DNA of 23,388 nt from CAZLMW01 sp964560875 (GTDB lineage Bacteria > Myxococcota_A > UBA9042), in assembly GCA_964560875.1 (NCBI GenBank), contig CAZLMW010000120.1, positions 1-23,388 on the forward strand, given 5' to 3'. A program made the translations under genes and the position numbers. The notes under the pieces were generated by a model. The model was not told where the DNA came from. It searched no databases and worked only from the letters and a program-made list of their open reading frames with translations. The first letter of the stretch is position 1. Every line of letters begins with the position of its first letter. Of the stretch, positions 1 to 6,941 are shown piece by piece.

Positions 1-42
1 GATCTCCACCAGCCCACTTGAATCGGGCGGTTGGAGACGCAG

Positions 43-1278
43 ATGGCGCACCGACTCCCAGCTCGCTCAGCGCGAAAACCACGCCGCATCGCAGCCATGA
101 CCGCGGCCATCGCGATGTTGCTGTCGTCCGTGCCCGCGTATGCCGGTGTCGCGGTGGCCATCGCCATTGGCCGCAATGCCAAGGCCAAAGCGAGCACCAA
201 GGTCTACCGCCCCCGCACCAGCGTCGTCCGCGCCCGCGTCGTACCCAAACGGGTCGTACAACCTCGTCGCGTCCGCCGCATCAAGCGCAGCGCTCGCCGG
301 GCACGTAAACGCGTCGCGCTGGGTCGTCGGTCGATTTTCGCGTGGCACTGGGTCCCCGGCGTCGGTTTCCATGGCAAAGGCATGCCGCGCGTCACCGGCA
401 TCTCGTACGGACACCTCGGCACCGCGAACCACAGCGTCAGCGGCGTTGACGTCGGGCTGTTCACGTACACCCACACGACCATGTCCGGCCTGCAGGTCGC
501 GCAAACCGGCAACTGGGTCGGTGGACGAGTCGGCGGCGTGCAGCTGGCCGGGGCGTTGAACAAGGCCGGGGCGCTGCACGGCATCCAGGTCGCGGGCGGT
601 CTCAACTACGCCGGCGTCATGAAAGGCTGGCAGGTCGCGGGCGGCGCGAACATCGGTGGCCGCGTCTCCGGCGTGCAGATGGCTCCGCTGAACGTCGCCG
701 GAAAGCTTCGCGGCGTGCAGCTCGGGGTCGTCAACGTGGTCGGCACCATCGAAGGCGGCGACGCGTTCGGGCTCTTCACGTTCGCGGGCAACGGCTACAA
801 CCACCTCTCGCTGTATTCGGGCGGCGCCGACAACCTGAACCTCGCGCTGACATTCGGCGGCCGCCACCTCTACACCATCCTCCGAGCCGGGGTCGCAGCG
901 CCCGAGCAGTCCGGCGATCATGGTCACGACGACCCACACATCGCGTTTCGCGTCGGCATGGGCTGGGGCTGGCACCAGTCGTTCGGCTCGAGGTGGTACG
1001 TCGATGTCGACAACACCGTCGGCGTCCGCGGCGAAGAGGACTGCAAGTGCAAAGACCGCGTGCACGTCCAGTTCAGCAACGAGGCGCGCGTTCTGCTCGG
1101 TTTCGCGCCCTGGAAGCGTCTCTCGCTGTTCACCGGCCTCGCGGTCGAAACCACCTGGGGCTCGGCGACCGTTGAAACAACCAAGAACGGCAAGCACGCT
1201 GGCGACTGGCGCTGGGACGACCGCGACATCGACGACGTGAACGTCTCACCCCGCTGGGTCCTTGGCGTTCGGCTCTAG
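43..1278 (+). CDS. Exported surface repeat protein (LA_2272-like), probable outer-membrane protein
   Basis: I start the protein at ATG 43, which has GGAG at 33-36 six bases upstream; a TTG at 31 would lie on top of that site. It is 411 aa. A basic N-terminus and hydrophobic stretch (IAAMTAAIAMLLSSVPAYA) form a signal peptide. Next comes a strongly arginine-rich linker (about residues 45-100). The middle (about 150-245) holds five or so imperfect repeats of roughly 20 residues with the pattern GxxGVQxAGxxNxAG (GGVQLAG, HGIQVAG, KGWQVAG, SGVQMAP, RGVQLGV). This pattern is typical of leptospiral LA_2272-type surface repeat proteins, and the aromatic-rich C-terminus ending VSPRWVLGVRL resembles a beta-barrel end. 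The function is unknown; an outer-membrane location is inferred. No operon partner is visible downstream. Confidence 0.75.
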   Translation: MAHRLPARSARKPRRIAAMTAAIAMLLSSVPAYAGVAVAIAIGRNAKAKASTKVYRPRTSVVRARVVPKRVVQPRRVRRIKRSARRARKRVALGRRSIFAWHWVPGVGFHGKGMPRVTGISYGHLGTANHSVSGVDVGLFTYTHTTMSGLQVAQTGNWVGGRVGGVQLAGALNKAGALHGIQVAGGLNYAGVMKGWQVAGGANIGGRVSGVQMAPLNVAGKLRGVQLGVVNVVGTIEGGDAFGLFTFAGNGYNHLSLYSGGADNLNLALTFGGRHLYTILRAGVAAPEQSGDHGHDDPHIAFRVGMGWGWHQSFGSRWYVDVDNTVGVRGEEDCKCKDRVHVQFSNEARVLLGFAPWKRLSLFTGLAVETTWGSATVETTKNGKHAGDWRWDDRDIDDVNVSPRWVLGVRL

Positions 1279-1311
1279 CCCGGGCCAGCGATAATGCCGG
1301 TCGCTTAACGA

Positions 1312-1329
1312 CCCCGGCTGAAGGCGGGG
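1312..1329. other. GC-rich hairpin between two convergent genes
   Basis: CCCCG and CGGGG arms flank an 8-nt loop (GCTGAAGG), about 34 bases after the stop of the upstream surface protein. There is no T-tract, so it is a weak terminator candidate. The shape and the CCTCAGTTGAG that follows also resemble subterminal hairpins of IS200/IS605-type elements, but no transposase is nearby. The rest of 1279-1445 shows only GC-rich low-complexity sequence, including an alternating CG run near 1419-1428. Confidence 0.3.
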
Positions 1330-1445
1330 CCTCAGTTGAGCAAGCCCTCCTATGGCACCTGGCGGCCTCCTGGCGGCATTTTGCCTCGACGGAACACCCG
1401 TTTTCGGTCCCCGCGCGCGCGATCTGTCCCCCCCGGGGGCTTTCA

Positions 1446-2501
1446 TCAGAACTCACCGTCGCGAACAGCATCGGGCGTCGGTTTGCTCAACGGTACGACC
1501 ACGTCGGCGTCCACGCTCTGGTTTTCGGGCAGCGGCTTTTCGCCCTTCGCCGCGCCGAAACCGACGATGCTCTTGACCTTGTCGAGCAGGGTGGGACCGG
1601 ACTTCGCGCTCGCCCCGCCGTCCTTGTAGTCAAACCAGGGCAACCCGGCCGCCTCGTATTGCGCGGCGGTTGGCGCAACGGTCGGTGGCGGCGCGCCGGT
1701 GATGTGCTGCCAGACCATCGCGTTGCACAGGTGGACGAAACACCGGCTCTTGGCGTCGAGGTCATAGGCATCGAGCGGGAATTCGTCGTCGAAGATCTCC
1801 TGCTTCATCGAGCCACCGGCGGCCAGGCCCATGTCCGGCGCGAAGGAGTCGGCCGGCGCACACGGCATCGGCGCGGACATCGACATCGGCGCCACCATGC
1901 GGGAACGACGTGCCGGTTGCGGTGGCAGCTTTGGGAAGCGGCGCACAAACTCCTCCTTCTTCATCGGGTAGGCAACAAGCTGCAACCCGCCGTGTTCAGC
2001 GCTGCCGGTCAGCTGTTCTTCGACCGTGTAGCCGCGCCCCATCTGCATCGCCACGAACTGCCGGATCTTGCCCTTGCCGGCGAAGAAGCCGTCCAGCCAC
2101 GGCTGCAGCGGGATCGCCACGTAGTCCTGCTTGCGCCCGCCGATGAGCTTTTCATTCCACGCCTCGCCATCGACCGCGTTGCGTTTTCCGGCGGCGATCT
2201 TCAGCGCGAACGGCCATTGCACGCCGTGTCCGGGAACGTAGTGGCCGCTGAAGTTGAGCCACAGCGCCTCGGTCTCGAACATCGGCAGCATCACGCCGCC
2301 ATGTTTGCGCCACAACGCCGGCACCTTCTCAGCATGGTCATCGACGTGGCGGATCGGAAACCGCCCCAACCCCGGCGGCAACGGGTAGCTCTTGCCGTCA
2401 TCGGGAATGCGCAGCGTGCGCTGAAACTCGACCGACATCTTGCAGTGCGGATGTACCTCCGGGAACGAAAGCTCGAGCACGTCTCCTTTCAATTCGATCA
2501 T
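1446..2501 (-). CDS. Conserved protein of unknown function, partner of the XRE regulator
   Basis: This 351-aa soluble-looking protein has no signal peptide or membrane segment. It belongs to a widespread uncharacterised family that I recognise by its conserved blocks: QRTLRIPDDGKSYPLPPG near residue 28, GGVMLPMFETEALWLNF near 68, QPWLDGF near 134, and IRQFVAMQMGRGYTVEEQLTG with EHGGLQ near 145-175. A Pro/Met/Ala-rich stretch (about 200-225) separates this core from a C-terminal region that is less conserved in my memory. It lies 12 bases after the XRE gene on the same strand. A strong AGGAGGA ribosome site (2509-2515) overlaps the XRE stop, so the two genes form an operon. Regulation is expected to go through the XRE operator upstream. 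I cannot assign a function. Confidence 0.8.
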   Translation of the reverse strand: MIELKGDVLELSFPEVHPHCKMSVEFQRTLRIPDDGKSYPLPPGLGRFPIRHVDDHAEKVPALWRKHGGVMLPMFETEALWLNFSGHYVPGHGVQWPFALKIAAGKRNAVDGEAWNEKLIGGRKQDYVAIPLQPWLDGFFAGKGKIRQFVAMQMGRGYTVEEQLTGSAEHGGLQLVAYPMKKEEFVRRFPKLPPQPARRSRMVAPMSMSAPMPCAPADSFAPDMGLAAGGSMKQEIFDDEFPLDAYDLDAKSRCFVHLCNAMVWQHITGAPPPTVAPTAAQYEAAGLPWFDYKDGGASAKSGPTLLDKVKSIVGFGAAKGEKPLPENQSVDADVVVPLSKPTPDAVRDGEF

Positions 2502-2508
2502 CGTTTTT

Positions 2509-2515
2509 TCCTCCT
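2509..2515 (-). promoter_or_regulatory. Strong ribosome binding site overlapping the XRE stop codon
   Basis: AGGAGGA on the minus strand lies 7 bases before the ATG of the 351-aa gene and overlaps the last bases of the upstream XRE gene (TAG at 2514-2516). It fixes the start at 2501 and suggests coupled translation. It contrasts with the upstream XRE gene, which has no such site. Confidence 0.8.
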
Positions 2516-2870
2516 ACCAATCCCCATCGCGCACCTCGCGCACCACGCGCAAGACAGCACAATCGGGGGCCTCTGCGAGCTGCCGAAGCAGGTCTCCGAA
2601 GAGCTGCGGTCGCTTGACGATAACCGCGCGAAGCTCCTCGGAAACCTTGCCAGCCAGGGCGAGCAGCACGTCCTCGTTTTCGTCGAGTTCGGCCGCGAGC
2701 GCCTTGATGGTGGCTTCACTCGGCGGCGCCACGTCGCTTGTCTCGATACGGCTCAGGTAGCCGGGCTGCACGCCGATCCGCGTCGCCACCTGGCGTAGCG
2801 AAAAGCGTTTGTCAGCCCGCCGGAGCTCCTCTCGTCGTCGTCGAACATGGTCGCCAAAGCTCGTGTCCAT
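2514..2870 (-). CDS. XRE-family HTH transcriptional regulator, likely autorepressor
   Basis: The 118-aa protein opens with a classic XRE/Cro helix-turn-helix (about residues 8-65): FSLRQVATRIGVQPGYLSRIE, followed by PPSEATIKALAAELDENEDVLLALAGK. The remaining 50 residues are a short helical region of unknown ligand. It is the first gene of a two-gene operon with the 351-aa protein. A 25-bp near-palindrome touches its start codon and covers the predicted -10 region, so it very probably represses its own operon. No Shine-Dalgarno is present upstream of the ATG; the promoter geometry predicts a leaderless mRNA. HTH repressors of this type next to this partner family are a recurring pair, but the inducing signal is unknown. 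Confidence 0.88.
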   Translation of the reverse strand: MDTSFGDHVRRRREELRRADKRFSLRQVATRIGVQPGYLSRIETSDVAPPSEATIKALAAELDENEDVLLALAGKVSEELRAVIVKRPQLFGDLLRQLAEAPDCAVLRVVREVRDGDW

Positions 2871-2895
2871 GTTTAGTGTTTAGTAAACAGTAAAC
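2871..2895. promoter_or_regulatory. 25-bp palindromic operator of the XRE operon
   Basis: Two 12-nt arms, GTTTAGTGTTTA and TAAACAGTAAAC, surround a central G and match at 11 of 12 positions. Each arm is itself a pair of GTTTA-like half sites, so two repressor dimers could bind. It abuts the ATG at 2870, covers the -10-like hexamer and extends into the spacer toward the -35. Confidence 0.8.
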
Positions 2896-2905
2896 GGCTT
2901 GTCAA
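2877..2905 (-). promoter_or_regulatory. Promoter of the XRE operon, apparently leaderless
   Basis: On the minus strand a perfect TTGACA (2905-2900) is followed by 17 bases and then TAAACA (2882-2877) as a weak -10. The expected start point, about 7 bases on, is the A of the ATG at 2870. The -10 matches only part of the consensus, so the call rests on the perfect -35 and the spacing. Confidence 0.55.
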
Positions 2906-3011
2906 TGGCGGACCTGCAAGCCGTACCCGTGATCCCGGGCCTCCGTTCCTTCGCGGGAACCAATTGGTGTAGGGTCCACGCCCTCGCCTGACCGCGAGTG
3001 GAGAGGCGCCC

Positions 3012-3614
3012 GTGAAGTACGCTGCAATCGCCGGACTCGCTGTCGCCGCGCTGATCGTTGGGGCGCTGGTGCTGCGTTCCCAGGACGCCTCAGAGCCCGC
3101 CAAGAAGCCGGTCGCCGCCGCCGATTCGGGCGAAAAACCACAAGACAAGGCGTCCAAGCCAAGCCCCGCAGAGCAACCTGTGGCCGCAACAGCCACAGCC
3201 GAAGATGTGGCGAAAGCCGCCGGTGAACGAAGCGATCCCGGCGCGTCCACCGCCGGAAAGGCCAACGCGTTGCCCGACGAGGCCTCAGCCGCCCAGGCCT
3301 CCGATGACCCCGAGATCGCGCTCGCAGCCAAGTACGGCGACGCGAACATGACGCTGTACCTGCTGATCCGGGACTCGACGGGCAAGGAGCCTCCCGCTGC
3401 GGTGCTCAAGCTGCTCGACAAGAAGCTGGCGGGCGTTGAGTTGCCCGACCTGGTGGCCTTCGCGACCTCCGAGCTCGACGTCGACATGGCCGTGAAGATG
3501 CAAGTCGTCCAGTGGCTCGAGGCCCAGCAGGGCATTTTGCGCAGCGGCAACGAAGAGATGGGCGACGACGAGCGCAACGAACAAGCCGCCGAAAAGGAAC
3601 AACGCCATGACTGA
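3012..3614 (+). CDS. Small anchored protein of unknown function, coupled to the BKACE gene
   Basis: The 200-aa protein starts at GTG 3012, preceded by a GGAGAGG-like ribosome site around 3000-3006. Residues 1-23 (KYAAIAGLAVAALIVGALVL) form an uncleaved signal anchor. A Lys/Ala/Pro-rich linker (about 27-95) leads to a compact helical domain (about 98-180: LAAKYGDANMTLYLLIRD, LKLLDKKLAG, MAVKMQVVQWLEAQQG) that should be periplasmic. The C-terminus is very acidic and charged. I recognise no family. Its last 8 bases overlap the start of the BKACE gene, so the two are probably translated together, although no functional link is obvious. Confidence 0.7.
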   Translation: MKYAAIAGLAVAALIVGALVLRSQDASEPAKKPVAAADSGEKPQDKASKPSPAEQPVAATATAEDVAKAAGERSDPGASTAGKANALPDEASAAQASDDPEIALAAKYGDANMTLYLLIRDSTGKEPPAAVLKLLDKKLAGVELPDLVAFATSELDVDMAVKMQVVQWLEAQQGILRSGNEEMGDDERNEQAAEKEQRHD

Positions 3615-4470
3615 AAAATGCGTCATCACATGCGCCCTGACAGGCGTCCTGACCGATCCCAAGCGCCACCATGTCCCGGTCACGCCCGAGCAGATGGCCG
3701 ATGAAGCTGAGCGCGCCTGGAACGCTGGCGCGACCGTGGTTCACCTGCATTTTCGCCGCCAGCAAGAGGGCATGGGCCACCTGCCGTCGTGGGATCCGAA
3801 GGTCGCCAAGGCGATCAGCGACGCGATTCGCGACCGCTGTCCGGACCTGCTGCAGAACTTCTCCACCGGCGTCATGGGCCCCGACATCAGCGGCCCGCTC
3901 GCGTGCCTGGAGACCTGCAAGCCGGAGATCGCCGCGCTCAACGCCGGCACGCTCAACTACCTCAAGCAGCGCCGCAATGGGCAGTGGGCCTGGCCGCCGA
4001 TGGTCTTCGATAACCCGGTCGGCAAGATCGAGAAGTTCTGCGCGACGATGGTCGAAAACGGCATCGTCCCCGAGTGCGAGTGCTTCGATACCGGCATCGT
4101 CCGGTCCGTCGGCATGTTCCGCGCCAACGGATTTCTGCCCGAACCCGTGCACGTCTCCCTGGTGATGGGGGTCGCATCCGGCATGCCGGCCAAGGCTTCG
4201 TGGTTGCCGCTGTTGGTCGAAGAGCTCCCCGAAGGCGCCCACTGGCAAACGATCGTTATCGGCCGGCAGGAAGTCTGGGATGTTCACCGCGCCACCGCTG
4301 AAAAAGGCGGCCACGTGCGCACCGGGCTGGAAGACACCTTCTACTTACCCGACGGCAGCAAAGCGACGAGCAACGGTCCGCTCGTCAAGGCCCTCGCCGA
4401 TGTCGTCCGAGCGTCTGGCCGTGAGGTCGCCGATGCGGCGTACGCCCGCTCGATCTACACCGTGAGCTGA
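3607..4470 (+). CDS. Beta-keto acid cleavage enzyme (BKACE / DUF849, Kce-like)
   Basis: This 287-aa cytoplasmic TIM-barrel enzyme belongs to the family of 3-keto-5-aminohexanoate cleavage enzyme. Family members cleave a beta-keto acid with acetyl-CoA into acetoacetate and a new CoA ester. The zinc ligands His46 and His48 (VVHLHFR) sit exactly where Kce has them. The later R-xxx-E-D motif (R238, E242, D243; RTGLEDTFYL) matches the Kce arginine and third metal ligand region. LNAGTLNY and NFSTGVMGP blocks are also conserved. The substrate varies across the family and cannot be fixed here: no lysine-fermentation neighbours (kdd, kal) are present. It overlaps the preceding anchored-protein gene and ends directly against the convergent lipoprotein gene. 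Confidence 0.9.
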   Translation: MTEKCVITCALTGVLTDPKRHHVPVTPEQMADEAERAWNAGATVVHLHFRRQQEGMGHLPSWDPKVAKAISDAIRDRCPDLLQNFSTGVMGPDISGPLACLETCKPEIAALNAGTLNYLKQRRNGQWAWPPMVFDNPVGKIEKFCATMVENGIVPECECFDTGIVRSVGMFRANGFLPEPVHVSLVMGVASGMPAKASWLPLLVEELPEGAHWQTIVIGRQEVWDVHRATAEKGGHVRTGLEDTFYLPDGSKATSNGPLVKALADVVRASGREVADAAYARSIYTVS

Positions 4471-5925
4471 TTATCGGCGTCGGCGTTTGCGTCGCTTTCG
4501 GCGTTTGCGGCGCTTGCGGCGCTTGCGTTTGCGGGCGCGTTTGCCCTTGGTGGCGTCGGCCAATCGCGACATGGCGGCGCGTACGGTCGCTCGGCGCAGG
4601 TCGCACCACGTCGCGTCCTGGCACTTCTTGAGCAGCTCTTCGAGCCCCGCCCGATCCGCGCCGTTGATGCGGATCGCTTCGTCGAACGCGTGGGGCACGC
4701 TCGGACAACCGGCGAGCTTTTCGGCGGCGTCGCTGTTGAGGTCTTCGCCCCGCGATTCGAGGAACCGTCCGATCACCTCATTGCTCGGCGCACCACCGAG
4801 GGCGGCCCACGCGCTGTGACCGTCGAGCGCGGCTTGCAGCTGCTTGCGTTTGTCGGCGGCGGCGGCGTCCTTGGCCCAATAGCTGATGAACCCTTCGTAG
4901 GCGTCGCGCGTGCCTTTGCCGAGGGCGCGCTGCCACATGCGGTGCATCAGGTCGCGCTTGACCAACGCGTGTCGCAGCCCCAGCCAGCTGGTCAGGTCGC
5001 TGAAACGGCTGGCAAAGCGGGGCTTTTTTGTGACGGCGATGAATTGCAGCAAGCCTTTGACCGAACCCGTGCGGCGCAGCTCGGCAACTTCGGTGTCCAC
5101 CGCGGTCCGCAGCGCCGACTCGGCACGCAGGAGGGTCTCGTCGCTCGCGTAGCGACCGTAGCGCCGGATGAAGATGACGAGGGCGCCGACCGATGGTGAC
5201 TGCTTGGCGGTCAAGCGCGCCAATTCGGCCTGTGCGGTTCGCTTCCAGACCGACCAGATGGCGTCGTGGGCGAACTTGAGCTTGCCGTACATGCGCGCAA
5301 ACGCCGCGGCCTTCTTGTAGTTGGGCAGGTCCTCGGCTTGGGCGGCGGCGAGGTCGACCTCGCGTTTGAGCGCCTTGTTTCGGTAACGCGACCGCGGGTA
5401 GCGGGTGCGGTGCTCGCGAAACGAAGCGAGCGTCCCGCGCGGCACAGCGACCTTGAAGTAGTGAACGGTCGCCTCGGCCCCCATCGTGTAGGTGTGGTTG
5501 CGCTTCTGGGCGGCCTGGGCAAACGCGCGATGGCGGGGGTCGATGTCGCCAACCAGCCGCCCGGCGATCTTTCGGTAGCCCTGCAGCGCCGCGATGCTGT
5601 TCTGTTCGACGGCAAGGCAGGCGAGCGCGTCGAGCATCCCCGCGACCACCTTGGCGTGTTCCTTACCGAGCCGCTCCGTTTTGCCGAGATCTCCGCGGGC
5701 GGAGCGACGTCGCTTCGGGAGGTCCTTTTCGAGCCACTCCTTGCCGATCTGCGCCGCCGCCGTGCAGCGCTTGTCCGCTTGCGCCTCGCGAATCTCCTCA
5801 TAGGCCGCGGAACAACCGGGCACCACTACGGCGAGACCGATCGCAACGGCGACGAGCACAGCAGCACGCGATCTGCTGGGCGCTCTTGCCGTGGGCGGGG
5901 TCGAGCAACGGCGGGTTGCGGTCAT
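4471..5925 (-). CDS. Lipoprotein of unknown function with a polybasic C-terminal tail
   Basis: I start at ATG 5925, with GGAG nine bases upstream; the open frame extends further but lacks a site. The 484-aa product has a lipoprotein signal (AVLVAVAIGLAVVVPGC, lipobox VPGC near residue 38), so it is exported and lipidated. The body (about 40-455) is alpha-helical, rich in Lys/Arg/Ala, with short repeats reminiscent of TPR-like helical pairs (for example YKKAAAFARMYGKLKFAHDA). The last 22 or so residues are almost only Arg and Lys, encoded by short repeats of CGGCGTTTG and CGGCGCTTG on the plus strand. I recognise no family. Its stop codon at 4471-4473 directly touches the stop of the convergent BKACE gene. 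Confidence 0.75.
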   Translation of the reverse strand: MTATRRCSTPPTARAPSRSRAAVLVAVAIGLAVVVPGCSAAYEEIREAQADKRCTAAAQIGKEWLEKDLPKRRRSARGDLGKTERLGKEHAKVVAGMLDALACLAVEQNSIAALQGYRKIAGRLVGDIDPRHRAFAQAAQKRNHTYTMGAEATVHYFKVAVPRGTLASFREHRTRYPRSRYRNKALKREVDLAAAQAEDLPNYKKAAAFARMYGKLKFAHDAIWSVWKRTAQAELARLTAKQSPSVGALVIFIRRYGRYASDETLLRAESALRTAVDTEVAELRRTGSVKGLLQFIAVTKKPRFASRFSDLTSWLGLRHALVKRDLMHRMWQRALGKGTRDAYEGFISYWAKDAAAADKRKQLQAALDGHSAWAALGGAPSNEVIGRFLESRGEDLNSDAAEKLAGCPSVPHAFDEAIRINGADRAGLEELLKKCQDATWCDLRRATVRAAMSRLADATKGKRARKRKRRKRRKRRKRRKRRRR

Positions 5926-5954
5926 CGTGTCGGGCTCCGGCGGCTGGCACGCAC

Positions 5955-5983
5955 GCATAATGGAAAAGTGGCCAAAATGGCAA
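5955..5983 (-). promoter_or_regulatory. Possible promoter of the polybasic lipoprotein gene
   Basis: On the minus strand TTGCCA (5983-5978) is followed by TTATGC (5960-5955) after 17 bases, or by CATTAT (5962-5957) after 15. It lies in an AT-richer patch 30 bases before the ATG, in the divergent interval shared with the TPM-like gene. Confidence 0.35.
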
Positions 5984-6051
5984 CCGAATGCTCGCGTTGG
6001 CGTGGCGGCACGGGTCGGCAACCGCCGCCCAACCGATGTAGCATGGGCGCG

Positions 6052-6888
6052 ATGATGAATCTCACTCGGTCGCGGTCAGCTTCGTGTGTTCTGTCCTTGT
6101 CGCGTCCCGTGGCGCTTTCGGCGTTGATGGCGCTGGCGGTGATCGGGTGGGTCGCGCCTTCGTCTGCGTATTCGCAGGACCGCGCTGGCGGGAGCGTCAC
6201 CTCGAATTTGGCCGAGACAGCCCAGGACGTGGTCGCGGTCTTCAAGCGGGAGGGGCCTGTCGGGGTCGCCACAACCATGCCCATCAAACCCGGCGTCGTT
6301 GAGGCGGTGCGCGGGCAACTCGCCCTCTATCGGCGCGCTGTCCACGCCAGGGCCTTCGCCGTCCTCGTGCCCGGCGATAGGTCGTTGGCCCCGTTCGCGG
6401 ACGTCTACAAGCAGGCGGGACTCGCCGGAACGGATCTGCTCATCGTCTCCAACGGCGACAAGTGGCAGATCCAATGCGCCGCCATCGGCGCTGAGCAGCT
6501 CGCGAGCTTGACACGTCAGATCAGCGAAAACACCGCGGGTAAACCACAGGACAGGCTCAAAACCGCCATCCGCAGCCTCGTGAGCCTGCATGGGGCAACC
6601 GAGCAGGAACCCATCGGCAAGCAGGATGCGCCGGCACCCGAGCAGAAGTCCGATCCCGTCGCCGCGAAGGCGCCTGTCGCGAAAGCGCCCGCCCCCGAGT
6701 CTCAAGAGCCCGGCAAGACATCCGATCCCGCCGCCGCAAAGGCGCCCGTCGCGAAGGAACCAGCGCCGACATCACCGCTCCCCGCGACCGGAGAAAACGG
6801 CCTGGTGCTCTTCATGCTCGGCGTGCTTGTGGGGGCCGCGCTCGTCGGCGGAGGCGTCTGGCTCGGCGCCCGGACCGGCCCGCCGTGA
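6052..6888 (+). CDS. Exported TPM-like domain protein with an LPXTG-like C-terminal anchor
   Basis: Three ATGs (6043, 6052, 6055) could start the gene; none has a good ribosome site. From 6052 the product is 278 aa. Residues 1-40 look like a signal peptide (VALSALMALAVIGWVAPSSAYS). About 45-180 resemble a degenerate TPM (DUF477) domain: a helix, a strand (ARAFAVLVPG), then GLAGTDLLIVSNGDKWQI, which is like the family's conserved D-LLL block. A Pro/Ala/Lys linker holds two near-identical copies of SDPxAAKAPVAKxPAP. The C-terminus is LPATGE (243-248), a hydrophobic helix (LVLFMLGVLVGAALVGGGVWL) and a short GARTGPP tail, the layout of a sortase signal. In a diderm this may simply be a C-terminal membrane anchor. 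The gene is divergent from the polybasic lipoprotein gene. Confidence 0.65.
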   Translation: MMNLTRSRSASCVLSLSRPVALSALMALAVIGWVAPSSAYSQDRAGGSVTSNLAETAQDVVAVFKREGPVGVATTMPIKPGVVEAVRGQLALYRRAVHARAFAVLVPGDRSLAPFADVYKQAGLAGTDLLIVSNGDKWQIQCAAIGAEQLASLTRQISENTAGKPQDRLKTAIRSLVSLHGATEQEPIGKQDAPAPEQKSDPVAAKAPVAKAPAPESQEPGKTSDPAAAKAPVAKEPAPTSPLPATGENGLVLFMLGVLVGAALVGGGVWLGARTGPP

Positions 6889-6941
6889 AGTCGCCGAACC
6901 GGTCTGTAGTGCTGTAAGAGGCTGCGATTCACGGACACGCC

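Noticed and set aside
67..1197. Long minus-strand open frame (376 codons) opposite the surface repeat protein
   Set aside because: It is a GC-rich antisense frame with Ala/Asp/Val-biased composition and no family motif; the plus strand has a signal peptide, repeats and a ribosome site.
1659..2798. Plus-strand open frame of 379 codons across the XRE operon
   Set aside because: It lies opposite two well-supported minus-strand genes, is Arg/His-rich without motifs, and would run through the XRE helix-turn-helix.
4690..5199. Plus-strand frame of 169 codons inside the polybasic lipoprotein gene
   Set aside because: It has no start context or motifs, and the minus strand has a lipobox and a ribosome site.
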